DNA of 64,000 nt from Pseudomonas fluorescens (GCA_902825215.1 LR782234.1:372001-436000); one strand, 5' to 3'; counted from the stretch's first letter, positions 37,446 to 47,989 are shown. Made by a program: numbers and translations. The notes: a model not told the origin generated them from the letters alone.

Positions 37446-38300
37446 TTAGCCGCCGAGCGGCGTTGGATGCGGATGCATCACCGCGCGCTGACGTTCCTCC
37501 TGGAGGAATTTCATGATGATCGGCGCCACGGCTTCGGCGCGGGTGATCAGGAACAGATGACCGTCATCGATGATGTGCAGCTGCGCATTGGGAATTCGCC
37601 AGGCGAGCATGCGCATGTTGATCAGCGGGATCAGCGGGTCGTCATCGCCGGCCAGCACCAGCGTCGGCTGATGGATCTTGTGCAGCCAGTGAATGCTGGT
37701 CCAGCCGAGGCCGGCGAACAGTTGCCAGTAGTAACCGAGCTTGCCCGCCGAACGCACTTTCGCCGCATGGCTGGCCGCCAGCGTCGGGTCGCGCCGGAAT
37801 GAGCCGCCGTAGATCATCGGCGCGATGCGAATCACGTGGGACGGCTGAATGTAGCGCCGCGGACTGGCCATCATCCACAGCACTTTCGGTTTGCCCGGCA
37901 CCATCACCGCACCGGCGGCAGTGGCCGCCAGCACCAGTTTCTTGCAGCGCTCGGGGTAGTCGTAGGCGAACTGCTGCGCCAGCGCGCCACCCCACGACAC
38001 GCCGATGACGTTGACCTGACCGTAGTCGAGGTAATCGAGCATCCGCGCCGTCAGTTTGGCCAGACCGGGAAAGCGATACGGCCGGTTTGGCGTCGAGGAA
38101 CCGCCGACCCCGGGCACGTCGAAGGCGATCACTTCCAGATCCGGGTCCAGCGCCGCGACGAACGGAAACACCAGCTCCAGGTTGGCGCCGATGCCGTTGA
38201 AAATCAGCAAGGGCGTCAAGTGCGGCTTGCCGGGACGCACCGCCGTGCGAAGGGTCTGGCCATCCAGATCGACGGTGCGGAATATGAACGGTTGCGGCAT
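37446..38300 (-). CDS. phaZ: Intracellular PHA depolymerase PhaZ
   Basis: Hydrolyses granule PHA to hydroxy fatty acids. Alpha/beta-hydrolase of 284 residues. Nucleophile Ser102 in GVSWGG, Asp in AGDDDPLIP and His in DDGHLF. NGIGANLEL near residue 35 forms the oxyanion region. Lies between the two synthases as in other pseudomonads. Confidence 0.95.
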   Translation of the reverse strand: MPQPFIFRTVDLDGQTLRTAVRPGKPHLTPLLIFNGIGANLELVFPFVAALDPDLEVIAFDVPGVGGSSTPNRPYRFPGLAKLTARMLDYLDYGQVNVIGVSWGGALAQQFAYDYPERCKKLVLAATAAGAVMVPGKPKVLWMMASPRRYIQPSHVIRIAPMIYGGSFRRDPTLAASHAAKVRSAGKLGYYWQLFAGLGWTSIHWLHKIHQPTLVLAGDDDPLIPLINMRMLAWRIPNAQLHIIDDGHLFLITRAEAVAPIIMKFLQEERQRAVMHPHPTPLGG

Positions 38301-38329
38301 GGATCAAACCCTTCGGGTTAGAGAGGAGC

Positions 38330-38397
38330 AGCTGCAAGCCACAAGCTTCAAGCAGAATGTGCTCAGCTTGCGGCTTGTCGCTTGTGGCTTGCCGCTA
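38330..38397. repeat. Palindromic repeat, family D
   Basis: AGCTGCAAGCCACAAGCTTC pairs with AGCTTGCGGCTTGTCGCTTG in an imperfect hairpin between phaC1 and phaZ. It could weaken read-through or protect the upstream message from decay. Confidence 0.6.
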
Positions 38398-40074
38398 TCT
38401 TTCGTGAACGTAGGTGCCCGGCGAAGCCTCGCCCGCCGGATACGCCTTGTTGCCCAGTTTCACCGGGGCCTTTTTCAGGTTGCCCGAGCGCTCGGCCAGC
38501 CACGCCTGCCAATGCAGCCACCAGGAATCGGTGTGCTTGGTCGAGTTCTCTTGCCATTCATCGGCATTGGCAGCCATTTCTTCACTGGTCATGTAGCGCG
38601 ATTTCGGATTGCCCGGCGGATTGAGAATGCTCTGGATATGGCCGCTGCTCGACAGCACGAATTCAACTTTTCCGCCGAACAGCTGCGCCGACTTGTAGCA
38701 GGACTTCCACGGGGTGATGTGGTCGTTGGTGCCCGCCAGCGAAAAGATGTCAGCGGTGACCTGCTTGAGGTCGATCGGCGTGCCGCACACTTCCAGTGCG
38801 TTGGGGCGGATCAGTGGATTGTTTTTGAACATCTCGATCAGGTCGCCGTGGAACGCCGCGGGCAAGCGCGTGGTGTCGTTGTTCCAGAACAGAATGTCGA
38901 ACACCGGCGGCTCGTTGCCGAGCAGGTAGTTGTTGACCCAGTAGTTCCAGATCAGGTCGTTGGGGCGCATCCAGGCGAAGACCTTGGCCATGTCCTTGCC
39001 TTCGAGCACGCCGGCCTGGTACGAGTGGCGCTTGGCGGTTTCCAGGGTCTGCTCGTCGACGAACAGGGCGACGTCGCTGTCCAGGGTGGTATCGAGCACG
39101 CTGACCAGCAGAGTCAGTGAGTTGACCTTGTTTTCGCCGATCGCCGCGTAATGGCCGAGCAGGGCGGTGCAGGTGATGCCGCCGGAGCAGGCGCCGAGCA
39201 TGTTCACGTCTTTGCTGCCGGTGATCGCGGTGACCACGTCGACCGCTTCTTTCAGCGCCTCGATGTAGGTCGACAAGCCCCACTCACGCTGGGCCTTGGT
39301 CGGGTTGCGCCAGCTGATGATGAAGGTCGGCACGTTATTGCGCAGGCAGAAACGCGCCAGGCTCTTGTCCGGGCTTAAATCGAATACGTAGAACTTGTTG
39401 ATCTGCGGTGGCACCACCAGCAAGGGCCGTTCGTGGACCTGCTCGGTGATCGGCCGATACTGGATCAGCTCCAGCACATCGTTGCGAAACACCACCGCGC
39501 CTTCGGTCACGCCGAGGCTCTTGCCGACCTCGAACGCACCCATGTTGACCTGGCTCGGCATACCGCCGTTGTGCACCAGATCCTTGGCCAGATGCGAGAG
39601 GCCATCGAGCAGGCTCTTGCCGCCGGTTTCGAAGAAACGCTTGACCGCCGCCGGGTTGGCCGCGGTGTTGGTCGGCGCCATGGCCTCGGTCATCAGATTG
39701 ATGACGAAGTGGCCACGGGCGATATCCTTGGGGGTCAGGCTGCTGTCGTCGATCCAGGCATGGAGTTCCTTGCGCCAGGCCAGATAGGTTTGCAGATAAC
39801 GTTTGTAGAGCGGGTTCTGGCTCCACGCCGGATCGGCGAAGCGACGGTCGTCACCGGCCGGTTGCAGTCCGGATTTGCCGAACAGCACGTTCTTCAGCTC
39901 AAGGCCGAAATGGGTCACGTGTTTGACACTATGGATCGGTTGTTTGATGGCCTGTTTCAGCACCATCCGAGCAGAGGCCAGCAGATCCTTTCCGCGTAGC
40001 CCAACGACGGGATTCAGCCCCAGGGTGTTTTCCGAGGCTTGATACTTCAGGTCATCGTTATTCTTGTTACTCAT
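38395..40074 (-). CDS. phaC1: Class II poly(R)-hydroxyalkanoic acid synthase PhaC1
   Basis: Main mcl-PHA polymerase. 559 residues. Cys296 in GACSGG is the nucleophile; Asp in AGTNDHITPW and His in SSSGHIQS complete the triad. MSNKNNDDLKYQ is the standard N terminus. Just inside the start, AACAAGAA and the overlapping AAGAATAA match the AAnAAnAA pattern recognised by Hfq/Crc. A sigma-54 type promoter lies 46 bases upstream. Confidence 0.97.
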   Translation of the reverse strand: MSNKNNDDLKYQASENTLGLNPVVGLRGKDLLASARMVLKQAIKQPIHSVKHVTHFGLELKNVLFGKSGLQPAGDDRRFADPAWSQNPLYKRYLQTYLAWRKELHAWIDDSSLTPKDIARGHFVINLMTEAMAPTNTAANPAAVKRFFETGGKSLLDGLSHLAKDLVHNGGMPSQVNMGAFEVGKSLGVTEGAVVFRNDVLELIQYRPITEQVHERPLLVVPPQINKFYVFDLSPDKSLARFCLRNNVPTFIISWRNPTKAQREWGLSTYIEALKEAVDVVTAITGSKDVNMLGACSGGITCTALLGHYAAIGENKVNSLTLLVSVLDTTLDSDVALFVDEQTLETAKRHSYQAGVLEGKDMAKVFAWMRPNDLIWNYWVNNYLLGNEPPVFDILFWNNDTTRLPAAFHGDLIEMFKNNPLIRPNALEVCGTPIDLKQVTADIFSLAGTNDHITPWKSCYKSAQLFGGKVEFVLSSSGHIQSILNPPGNPKSRYMTSEEMAANADEWQENSTKHTDSWWLHWQAWLAERSGNLKKAPVKLGNKAYPAGEASPGTYVHER

Positions 40075-40119
40075 CTACGACGCTCCATTGTCCTGAGACG
40101 AGTACCCGGTTTATTGCTG

Positions 40120-40136
40120 TGCAGTTCCACAGCCAA
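40120..40136 (-). promoter_or_regulatory. Sigma-54 (-24/-12) promoter of phaC1
   Basis: On the minus strand TTGGCTGTGGAACTGCA: GG at 40134-40133 and GC at 40122-40121 are exactly ten bases apart. The predicted start is near 40109, a leader of about 35 bases. An RpoN-type promoter has been proposed for phaC1 in other pseudomonads, linking PHA synthesis to nitrogen status. Nothing else was recognised in 40137-40332. Confidence 0.6.
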
Positions 40137-40332
40137 TGCCAGGTACTACTGCTCGGGTGACCGTTGATTCTGCATAGCTGCTTTACAGTCGTAGAGCATT
40201 GCAGGGAACTTGCCAGCTCCATTGGTTACCCGAGTTTAATTTTTTTCGCAAGCAGGCCGATCCTCGGCCATACAGCGGAGCATTCAAACAGATGAAGTTA
40301 GAAAATGCCCTCTAATGAGCGCAAGGCTCGGG

Positions 40333-40704
40333 CTAGAGCATCAGCTTGACGAACGACTCGTTCGGATCGCGGGTTTTTCCGGCAGCACGCAATTCGGCGA
40401 GATAATCGTCCCAGAGTTCTTTCTGGCGTTTGCCGAGTTCGTAGAGGTAATCCCAAGTGAACAAGCCGCTGTCATGACCGTCGTCAAAGGTCAGTTTCAG
40501 TGCGTAGTTGCCGGCCGGTTCCAGCTTGCTCAAGCCAACGTTGAGCTTGCCGGATTGCAGGATCGGTTTGCCGTGGCCCTGAACCTCGGCGGAGGGCGAA
40601 TGCACACGCAGGAATTCGGCGGGCAGGGTGAATTCTTCACCGGACGCGTAAGTGAGCGTCAGGGTTTTCGAGGCTTTGTGCAGTTTGATGTCGGTAGGAA
40701 TCAT
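40333..40704 (-). CDS. DUF971 family protein
   Basis: A 123-residue protein of the DUF971 family (the N-terminal domain type of gamma-butyrobetaine hydroxylases). LKLTFDDGHDSGLFTWDYLYELG (in two pieces around residues 68-90) is the family's signature. The family domain binds metal in some proteins, but bacterial single-domain members have no settled function. Conserved position between hslU and phaC1. Confidence 0.85.
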   Translation of the reverse strand: MIPTDIKLHKASKTLTLTYASGEEFTLPAEFLRVHSPSAEVQGHGKPILQSGKLNVGLSKLEPAGNYALKLTFDDGHDSGLFTWDYLYELGKRQKELWDDYLAELRAAGKTRDPNESFVKLML

Positions 40705-40718
40705 AGGAGAAGCCTTTA

Positions 40719-40773
40719 GCTGCTAGCTACAAGCGGCAAGCTTAACTCAGCTTGCCGCTTGTAGCTTGTAGCT
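40719..40773. repeat. Palindromic repeat, family D
   Basis: AGCTGCTAGCTACAAGCGGC and GCCGCTTGTAGCTTGTAGCT form a nearly perfect hairpin with loop AAGCTTAACTCAGCTT, itself self-complementary. It lies between hslU and the DUF971 gene. Confidence 0.75.
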
Positions 40774-40780
40774 CGCCGCT

Positions 40781-42118
40781 TTACAGAATGTAGCGGGACA
40801 GGTCTTCGTTCTGCGCCAATTCGCCCAGGTGGCTGTTGACGTATTCGGCGTCGATCAGGATCGGCTTGTCGTCATGGGCGCTGGCCAGATCGCCGGCACT
40901 GAACGATACCTCTTCGAGCAGACGCTCAAGCAGCGTGTGCAGGCGACGGGCACCGATGTTCTCGGTCTTTTCGTTGACCTGCCAGGCGATTTCCGCCAGA
41001 CGCTTGATGCCTTCCGGCTGGAACTGGATATGCAGGCCCTCGGTTTTCAGCAGCGCGCAGTATTGCTCGGTGAGCGAAGCGTGCGGTTCGCTGAGGATGC
41101 GCTCGAAGTCTTCCGGGCTCAGCGCCTTGAGTTCGACACGGATCGGCAGACGGCCTTGCAGTTCCGGCACCAGATCGCTCGGCTTGCTCAGGTGGAACGC
41201 ACCGGAGGCGATGAACAGGATGTGGTCGGTCTTGACCATGCCCAGCTTGGTGTTGACGGTGCAGCCTTCGATCAGCGGCAGCAGGTCGCGCTGCACGCCT
41301 TCACGGGAGACATCGGCACCGCCGACGTTACCGCGCTTGGCGACTTTGTCGATTTCGTCGATGAACACGATGCCGTGCTGCTCGACCGCTTCCAGCGCTT
41401 TGGCTTTCAGTTCTTCTTCGTTGACCAGACGTCCGGCTTCTTCGTCGCGCACCAGTTTCAGCGCTTCCTTGACCTTGAGCTTGCGCGACTTCTTCTTGCC
41501 TTTGCCCATGTTGGCGAACAAGGACTGCAGCTGGTTGGTCATCTCTTCCATGCCCGGCGGCGTGGCGATTTCGATGCCTGACACTTCGGCGACTTCGATC
41601 TCGATTTCCTTGTCGTCCAGCTGACCTTCGCGCAGGCGCTTGCGGAACAACTGACGGGTATTGGAATCGCTCGCCGGTACTTCTTCATTGCTGAAGCCCA
41701 TGCGTGCCGGTGGCAGCAGCGCGTCGAGGATGCGGTCCTCGGCTGCGTCTTCGGCGCGGTGGCGCACGCGGGTCATTTCCTGCTCGCGGAGCATCTTGAT
41801 CGCAGCGTCAGCCAGATCACGGATGATCGATTCGACGTCGCGGCCGACGTAGCCGACCTCGGTGAATTTGGTCGCTTCGACCTTGATGAACGGCGCGTTG
41901 GCCAGTTTTGCCAGGCGACGGGCGATCTCGGTTTTACCGACACCGGTCGGGCCGATCATCAGGATGTTCTTCGGCGTCACTTCAACGCGCAGCTCTTCAG
42001 GCAGCTGCATGCGGCGCCAGCGGTTGCGCAGGGCAATCGCGACGGCGCGCTTGGCATCGTCCTGGCCGATGATATGGCGATTGAGTTCGTGGACGATTTC
42101 GCGGGGAGTCATGGACAT
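40781..42118 (-). CDS. hslU: ATP-dependent protease ATPase subunit HslU
   Basis: AAA+ unfoldase that feeds HslV. 445 residues. Walker [15 protein letters not shown] near residue 55, the pore motif GYVGRD, an I-domain with charged repeats, Walker B VFIDEIDK and the C-terminal LSRYIL that docks into HslV. Ends the hslV-hslU pair. Confidence 0.97.
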   Translation of the reverse strand: MSMTPREIVHELNRHIIGQDDAKRAVAIALRNRWRRMQLPEELRVEVTPKNILMIGPTGVGKTEIARRLAKLANAPFIKVEATKFTEVGYVGRDVESIIRDLADAAIKMLREQEMTRVRHRAEDAAEDRILDALLPPARMGFSNEEVPASDSNTRQLFRKRLREGQLDDKEIEIEVAEVSGIEIATPPGMEEMTNQLQSLFANMGKGKKKSRKLKVKEALKLVRDEEAGRLVNEEELKAKALEAVEQHGIVFIDEIDKVAKRGNVGGADVSREGVQRDLLPLIEGCTVNTKLGMVKTDHILFIASGAFHLSKPSDLVPELQGRLPIRVELKALSPEDFERILSEPHASLTEQYCALLKTEGLHIQFQPEGIKRLAEIAWQVNEKTENIGARRLHTLLERLLEEVSFSAGDLASAHDDKPILIDAEYVNSHLGELAQNEDLSRYIL

Positions 42119-42173
42119 AATAATTGACGGTCCTCAAGCACAAACAAGCCGTGGCACACAGGCCGCGACAGGC

Positions 42174-42704
42174 TTATTCGGCGAGATCCTGCTCCTCAAT
42201 GGTCTGGGTGTGGTTGGTGAATACACAGATGTCGCCGGCGATGCCGAGTGCGGTCTCGACAATCTCGCGAGCCGACAGGTCGGTCTTTTTCAGCAGGGCG
42301 CTGGCCGCGGCCTGGGCGAAAGCGCCGCCCGAACCCATGGCGATCAGGCCATCTTCGGGTTCGACCACGTCACCGTTGCCGGTGATGATCAGCGAGGCAT
42401 CCTTGTTGGCGACCGCGAGCATCGCTTCGAGGCGGCTCAGGGAGCGGTCGGTGCGCCATTCTTTGGCGAGTTCGACGGCGGCGCGAATCAGGTGGCCCTG
42501 ATGTTTTTCCAGCTGGCCTTCGAAACGTTCGAAGAGCGTAAAGGCGTCGGCGGTGGCACCGGCAAAACCGGCGATGACCTGGCCGTGGTACAGGCGACGG
42601 ACTTTTTTCGCGTTGCCTTTCATCACGGTATTGCCGAGAGAAACCTGGCCGTCGCCGCCCATGACGACTTTGCCGTGACGGCGGACTGAAACGATGGTGG
42701 TCAA
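42174..42704 (-). CDS. hslV: ATP-dependent protease subunit HslV
   Basis: Threonine peptidase of the HslUV proteasome-like complex. 176 residues. The start is TTG at 42704, read as Met and removed to expose the catalytic Thr of [15 protein letters not shown] lies about nine bases upstream. No ATG gives a correct N terminus. [20 protein letters not shown] and [12 protein letters not shown] are family signatures. Confidence 0.96.
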   Translation of the reverse strand: MTTIVSVRRHGKVVMGGDGQVSLGNTVMKGNAKKVRRLYHGQVIAGFAGATADAFTLFERFEGQLEKHQGHLIRAAVELAKEWRTDRSLSRLEAMLAVANKDASLIITGNGDVVEPEDGLIAMGSGGAFAQAAASALLKKTDLSAREIVETALGIAGDICVFTNHTQTIEEQDLAE

Positions 42705-42816
42705 GGGAAGAGTCTCCACACAGCGGGGCGAAAGTGCCTTATGCCCATTCATATGGGGGTGCTGAAAGGGATTTCAACCTTGGTGCGGGGGAGGGGACGA
42801 GCGGTGTCAGTCAACT

Positions 42817-42928
42817 GATCGTTCCCACGCTCTGCGTGGGAATGCAGCCGGGGACGCTCCGCGTCCCTTTGCTGCCGGGGACGCAGAGCGTCCCTTGAGG
42901 CATTCCCACGCAGAGCGTGGGAACGATC
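42817..42928. repeat. REP-type palindromic repeat, family A
   Basis: Arms GATCGTTCCCACGCTCTGCG and CGCAGAGCGTGGGAACGATC flank GACGCTCCGCGTCCC and GGGACGCAGAGCGTCCC. It separates hslV from the SPOR gene. Confidence 0.85.
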
Positions 42929-42948
42929 AGCGGCGAGTCAGCAGTGGA

Positions 42949-43665
42949 TCAGCGGCTCTGGCGTTGTTGTAACAGCAGGTTGCTGAAGCCGGCGCCGGCC
43001 AGTTGTTTCTGCGCGGTGGTCAGCTGTTCACGATTGCTGAACGGGCCAACCAGAACGCGGTACCAGGTTTCGTCCTTCACCGTGCCGGACTCAACCGCCA
43101 CGGCCTGGCCGAGCAGAATGATCTGCGCGCGGACCTTGTCGGCATCAGTCTCTTTGCGGAACGAGCCGGCCTGCAGGAAGAACTTGGTCACCGGCGCCGC
43201 TTTGCTTACCGGTGGCGCTGGCGGCGGGGTAATCCCGGCCAGTGCGGCCTGAGCGCGCGCGGTGTCGATCTTCGCCGCTTCCGCCGGGGTGACCGGCGTG
43301 GTCGGGATGGCCGGCACTTGCGGCGTCGGCAGGGTTTTCTCCGGCACGGCATCCGGTGGCACGATCACTTCCGATTCCGGCAGCAGCGTGTAGAAGTCGT
43401 ACTTCGGCTTGACCGGTTGCGTCGGGCTCGGCGGGGTCTTGTTGGCTTCGGCGATTTTCGTCGCTTTCTGCTGTTGCGCCTGCTCGACCTTCTCACGCTT
43501 GACCGTGTCGCTGCCCTTGCCCGGCTCCAGCTTCATCAAAAACACGATGAACGCGCCGACCGTCAGGCCGATGGCCATCCACAGCCAGCCCGGAATCGGT
43601 TGCTTCGCCGGAGCCTGATAGCGGCTGGCGCCGCGCTTGGGTGCAGGTTTTTTCTTGGCAGCCAA
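42949..43665 (-). CDS. SPOR-domain cell-division-type membrane protein (FtsN-like)
   Basis: A 238-residue protein: basic cytoplasmic N terminus (MAAKKKPAPKRGASRYQAP), one membrane helix (WLWMAIGLTVGAFIVFLM), a Lys/Gln and Pro-rich periplasmic linker and a C-terminal SPOR domain (FFLQAGSFRKETDADKVRAQ to NLLLQQRQ) that binds denuded septal peptidoglycan. Architecture is that of FtsN. It starts one base after argS ends. Exact role in division is inferred. Confidence 0.87.
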   Translation of the reverse strand: MAAKKKPAPKRGASRYQAPAKQPIPGWLWMAIGLTVGAFIVFLMKLEPGKGSDTVKREKVEQAQQQKATKIAEANKTPPSPTQPVKPKYDFYTLLPESEVIVPPDAVPEKTLPTPQVPAIPTTPVTPAEAAKIDTARAQAALAGITPPPAPPVSKAAPVTKFFLQAGSFRKETDADKVRAQIILLGQAVAVESGTVKDETWYRVLVGPFSNREQLTTAQKQLAGAGFSNLLLQQRQSR

Positions 43666-43666
43666 C

Positions 43667-45403
43667 TTACATACGCTCCAGAGTTTCCAGACCCAACAGC
43701 TCCAGGCCTTGCTTGAGGGTGCGACCGGTCAGCGCGGCCAGACGCAGACGGCTCTGCATTTGGGCTGGGGTATCGGCGGCGAGGATCGGGCAGTTCTCGT
43801 AGAAGCTGGAGAACAGGCCGGCAACGTCGTACAGGTAAGTGCAGAGAATGTGCGGCGTGCCCTTGTCGGAAACGTTGTTGAGCACTTCGCCGAACTGCGC
43901 GAGTTTCGCCGCCAGCTCCAGTTCATGCTCCGCTTCGAGGACGATCTGGCCGTCGACTTCGCTGAAATCCTTGCCCAGTTTGCGGAACACACCGGCGACG
44001 CGGGTGTAGGCGTACAGCAGGTACGGTGCGGTGTTGCCTTCGAAGTTCAGCATCAGGTCGAAGTTGAAGCTGTAGTCGCTGGTGCGGTGCTTGGACAGGT
44101 CAGCGTATTTCACCGCGCCGATGCCGACGACCTTGGCGATGTTGCGCAATTCGTCTTCGGCAAGCTGCGGGTTTTTCTCTTTGACCAGGTTGTAGGCACG
44201 GTCCTGCGCTTCGGTGAGCAGGTCGATCAGCTTCACGGTGCCGCCATCACGGGTCTTGAACGGACGGCCATCGGCGCCGTTCATGGTGCCGAAACCCATG
44301 TGCTCCATTTCCATTGGATGGGTGACGAAACCGGCCTTGCGCGCCACGGCGAACACTTGCTGGAAGTGCAGGGCCTGACGCTGGTCGACAAAGTACAGCG
44401 CACGATCGGCTTTCAACTTGCCACTGCGGTAGCGCACGGCGGCGAGGTCAGTGGTGGCATAGAGATAACCGCCGTCCGCCTTGACGATGATCACCGGCAG
44501 CGGGTCGCCATCGGCATTCTTGAACTCGTCGAGGAACACGCACTGCGCGCCGTTGCTCTCGACCAGCATGCCCGCGGCTTTCAAGTCGTTGACCACATTG
44601 ATCAGGTCATCGTTGTAGGCGCTTTCGCCCATCACGTCGGCCATGGTCAGTTTGACGTTGAGCAGTTCGTAGATCTTCTGGCAGTGCGACAGCGAGATGT
44701 CCTTGAACCGGGTCCACAGCGCCAGGCACTCGGCATCGCCGGCCTGCAGCTTGACCACCAGACCGCGGGCGCGGTCGGCGAACTCTGCGGACTCGTCAAA
44801 ACGCTGTTTGGCGGCGCGGTAAAAGTTTTCCAGATCGGACAGCTCGTCGCTGGTGATCGGGTTTTCCTGCAGATAGGCCATGAGCATGCCGAACTGCGTG
44901 CCCCAGTCGCCAACGTGGTTCTGGCGGATCACTTCGTCGCCGAGGAATTCGAGGACGCGGGCCACGCCGTCGCCGATGATGGTCGAGCGCAAGTGGCCGA
45001 CGTGCATCTCTTTGGCCAGGTTCGGCGCCGACAGGTCAACCACGGTGCGCTGCGCCGGGCCGGCCTTGCGCACGCCGATATGGGCGTCAGCCAGCGCGGC
45101 ATCGAGACGGTTGGCCAGCGCCTGGGTGTTCTGAAAGAAGTTGATGAAGCCCGGGCCGGCGATTTCCGCCTTGGTGACGTTCTCGTCCGCCGGCAGCGCG
45201 GCGATGATTTTTTCCGCCAGATCGCGCGGTTTCATCCCGGCCGGTTTGGCCAGCATCATCGCGATGTTGCTGGCGAAGTCGCCGTGAGTCTTGTCGCGGG
45301 CGTTTTCCACTTGAATCGCCGGCGACAGGCCTTCAGGCAACACACCTTCGTTGACGAGTTGGGTGAGGGCTTGTTGGATCAGCTGGCGAATGGTGTCTTT
45401 CAT
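43667..45403 (-). CDS. argS: Arginyl-tRNA synthetase
   Basis: Charges tRNA-Arg. 578 residues from ATG at 45403, the usual length; the open frame upstream lies in repeat sequence. Class I signature HVGHLRST (HIGH motif) in [16 protein letters not shown]-terminal Add-1 domain and C-terminal anticodon-binding DALR domain ([20 protein letters not shown]). Confidence 0.97.
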   Translation of the reverse strand: MKDTIRQLIQQALTQLVNEGVLPEGLSPAIQVENARDKTHGDFASNIAMMLAKPAGMKPRDLAEKIIAALPADENVTKAEIAGPGFINFFQNTQALANRLDAALADAHIGVRKAGPAQRTVVDLSAPNLAKEMHVGHLRSTIIGDGVARVLEFLGDEVIRQNHVGDWGTQFGMLMAYLQENPITSDELSDLENFYRAAKQRFDESAEFADRARGLVVKLQAGDAECLALWTRFKDISLSHCQKIYELLNVKLTMADVMGESAYNDDLINVVNDLKAAGMLVESNGAQCVFLDEFKNADGDPLPVIIVKADGGYLYATTDLAAVRYRSGKLKADRALYFVDQRQALHFQQVFAVARKAGFVTHPMEMEHMGFGTMNGADGRPFKTRDGGTVKLIDLLTEAQDRAYNLVKEKNPQLAEDELRNIAKVVGIGAVKYADLSKHRTSDYSFNFDLMLNFEGNTAPYLLYAYTRVAGVFRKLGKDFSEVDGQIVLEAEHELELAAKLAQFGEVLNNVSDKGTPHILCTYLYDVAGLFSSFYENCPILAADTPAQMQSRLRLAALTGRTLKQGLELLGLETLERM

Positions 45404-45534
45404 GGTCTTCTCTTTCGACCGCAAGCGCGGCGGGCGCATCGGTGCGCGGGTGGAAAAACTGGGCATTATCCGTGGCGAAGCCGGGCTTGCCAACCTTAGC
45501 AGGCCGGTTGTGGATATGTGGTGACAAAAACTCT

Positions 45535-45627
45535 GCTTTCGCGAGCAGGCTCGCTCCCACAGGGGGCAAGCAGGACGCAAAAGTGCAGCGCTGATCCATT
45601 GTGGGAGCGAGCCTGCTCGCGAAAGCG
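45535..45627. repeat. Palindromic repeat, family C, inverted order
   Basis: GCTTTCGCGAGCAGGCTCGC comes first and GGGAGCGAGCCTGCTCGCGA second, so the arms face outward compared with other copies. It lies between argS and priA. Two intact 14-base IS110 targets. Confidence 0.85.
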
Positions 45628-45636
45628 ATCTTCAGC

Positions 45637-47856
45637 TCAATACAAATCCACAGGGTCGACATCCAGCGACCAGCGCACCGCCCGCCCGCTCGGCATCTGC
45701 TCGAGCGCCAGCATCCAGCTGGCCAGCAAGCGGTGCAGCGGCGCTCGGGCGGTCGCCTGCAGCAACAGTTGTGCGCGATAACGCCCGGCACGGCGCTCCA
45801 TCGGCGCCGGCACCGGCCCGAGCAATTCGATGCCGCTCAGATTCAGTTCGCTGAGCAGGCGCTCTGCCTCACTGCAGGCTTCATCAAGGAAACCTTCAGC
45901 CTGCCCGGGTTTGTGCGCTTCGGCGCGCAACAGCGCCAGATGGGCGAACGGCGGCAGCCCGGCGGCGCGACGCTCGCTCAACGCCTGTTCGGCAAAAGCG
46001 AAATAACCCTGCTCGGTCAGTTGCACCAATAAAGGATGGTCGGCCAGGTGCGTCTGAATAATCACTTTGCCCGGCTCTTCTGCCCGCCCCGCACGGCCTG
46101 CGACTTGAACAATCAACTGCGCCATGCGCTCGCTGGCGCGGAAGTCGCCGGAGAACAGGCCGCCGTCGGCGTCGAGGATCGACACCAGCGTCACCCGTGG
46201 AAAATGGTGACCCTTGGCCAACATCTGCGTGCCGACGAGGATGCACGGCTGGCCCTTTTGAATCGTCGCGAACAGCTGATTCATCGCATCCTTGCGCGAG
46301 GTGCTGTCGCGATCGACGCGCAGCACCGGGTAATCCGGGAACAGAATCGCCAGCCGTTCCTCAGCGCGCTCGGTACCGGCACCCACCGGGCGCAAGTCGA
46401 CCTTGTTGCACTTCGGGCACTGGCGCGGCGTGCGTTCGACGTTGCCGCAATGGTGGCAGCGCAGCTCGCCGTAGCGCTGGTGCACGGTCATTCGCGCATC
46501 GCAGCGCGAACACTCGGACATCCAGCCGCAATCGTGGCAGAGCAAGGTCGGGGCAAAGCCGCGGCGATTGAGGAACACCAGCACCTGCTGGCCGTTGGCG
46601 AGGGTCTGACCGATGGCTTGTTGCATCGGCCCGGAAATGCCGCTGTCCAGCGGGCGGCTTTTCACATCCAGGCGCAGAAAGCGTGGCTGTTTGGCGCCGC
46701 CGGCACGTTCATTCAGGCGCAACAGGCCGTAACGACCGGTGTAGGCGTTGTGCAGGCTTTCGAGCGACGGCGTGGCCGAGCCGAGCACGATCGGGATGTT
46801 TTCCTGGCGTGCTCGCACCAGCGCCAGATCACGGGCGTGGTAGCGCAAGCCTTCCTGCTGTTTATAAGAGCCGTCGTGCTCTTCATCGATGATGATCAGC
46901 CCCGGGTTTTTCATCGGCGTGAACAGCGCCGAGCGGGTGCCGATAATAATGTCGGCCTCGCCATCGCGGGCGGCGAGCCAGGCGTCGAGGCGTTCGCGAT
47001 CGTTGACCGCCGAGTGCAGCAGGGCGATGCGCGCATTGAAACGCTGCTCGAAGCGCGCCAGGGTCTGCGGGCCAAGGTTGATCTCCGGGATCAGCACCAG
47101 CGCCTGTTTACCGGCTTCGAGGGTTTCACGGATCAGCTGTAAATAGACTTCGGTTTTGCCGCTGCCCGTAACGCCGGCCAGCAGAAACGCGTGATAACTG
47201 TCGAAACCGGCGCGAATCGCTTCATACGCCGCACGTTGCTCGCTGTTGAGCGGCAGTTCCGGTTGCGCCAGCCAATGTTCATGCCGCGCGCCGGGGAGGT
47301 GGCGGCGGATTTCCACTTGCACCAGACCCTTGGCCAGCAACAGGTCGAGACTGTCCTTGCTCAGCATCAGTTTGCTCAGCAACTGGTGGGCGACACCGTG
47401 GGGGTGCTGGGCCAGTGTCGCCAGGGCTTCACGCTGACGCGGAGCGCGGGCGATGCGCGGATCATCAAGGCTGGCACCGGGCGCCGCTGACCAGAAACGT
47501 TCCTGGCGGGCCTCGGCCAGTTCGCCTTGGCGCAGTAGCACCGGCAACGCCCAGCTCAAGGTGTCGCCGAGGCTGTGCTGGTAATACTGCGACGTCCACA
47601 GGCACAGCTTGAACAGCGCCGGCGGCAATGGCGGGGTGGTATCGAGCAGCGCCAGCGCCGGTTTGAGTTTTTCCACCGGCACCTCGCTGGTATCCGCGAT
47701 CTCGACCAGAATCCCGATCATCTCGCGCCGCCCGAACGGCACGCGCAGACGCATGCCCGGCTGCAATTGCTCGCGCCGCACCCCGGCCGGCGCCCGGTAA
47801 TCGAACAGGCGGCGCAGGGGCGAAGGCAAGGCAAGGCGCAGAATGGCGTCGGGCAC
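45637..47856 (-). CDS. priA: Primosomal replication protein N' (helicase PriA)
   Basis: Reloads the replisome at stalled forks. 739 residues from GTG at 47856, where the family sequence PDAILRLALPSPLRRLFDY begins; an ATG at 47895 would add 13 residues. Walker A GVTGSGKTEVYL, DEEHDGSYKQ box, and a zinc-binding cluster with cysteines in LLCHDCGW, CSRCDARM, CHHCGN and CPKCNK. Confidence 0.96.
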   Translation of the reverse strand: MPDAILRLALPSPLRRLFDYRAPAGVRREQLQPGMRLRVPFGRREMIGILVEIADTSEVPVEKLKPALALLDTTPPLPPALFKLCLWTSQYYQHSLGDTLSWALPVLLRQGELAEARQERFWSAAPGASLDDPRIARAPRQREALATLAQHPHGVAHQLLSKLMLSKDSLDLLLAKGLVQVEIRRHLPGARHEHWLAQPELPLNSEQRAAYEAIRAGFDSYHAFLLAGVTGSGKTEVYLQLIRETLEAGKQALVLIPEINLGPQTLARFEQRFNARIALLHSAVNDRERLDAWLAARDGEADIIIGTRSALFTPMKNPGLIIIDEEHDGSYKQQEGLRYHARDLALVRARQENIPIVLGSATPSLESLHNAYTGRYGLLRLNERAGGAKQPRFLRLDVKSRPLDSGISGPMQQAIGQTLANGQQVLVFLNRRGFAPTLLCHDCGWMSECSRCDARMTVHQRYGELRCHHCGNVERTPRQCPKCNKVDLRPVGAGTERAEERLAILFPDYPVLRVDRDSTSRKDAMNQLFATIQKGQPCILVGTQMLAKGHHFPRVTLVSILDADGGLFSGDFRASERMAQLIVQVAGRAGRAEEPGKVIIQTHLADHPLLVQLTEQGYFAFAEQALSERRAAGLPPFAHLALLRAEAHKPGQAEGFLDEACSEAERLLSELNLSGIELLGPVPAPMERRAGRYRAQLLLQATARAPLHRLLASWMLALEQMPSGRAVRWSLDVDPVDLY

Positions 47857-47899
47857 GCGGCGGAATCTCGATACGCAAGATGATCGGATATGCATGACC

Positions 47900-47989
47900 T
47901 GTGGGAGCGAGCCTGCTCGCGAAGGCGGTGGGTCAGGCAACACATGTGTCGACTGACATGACGTCTTCGCGAGCAGGCTCGCTCCCACA
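47900..47989. repeat. Palindromic repeat, family C
   Basis: TGTGGGAGCGAGCCTGCTCG and CGAGCAGGCTCGCTCCCACA flank a variable centre. It lies between the divergent priA and rpmE. Two intact 14-base IS110 targets. Confidence 0.88.
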
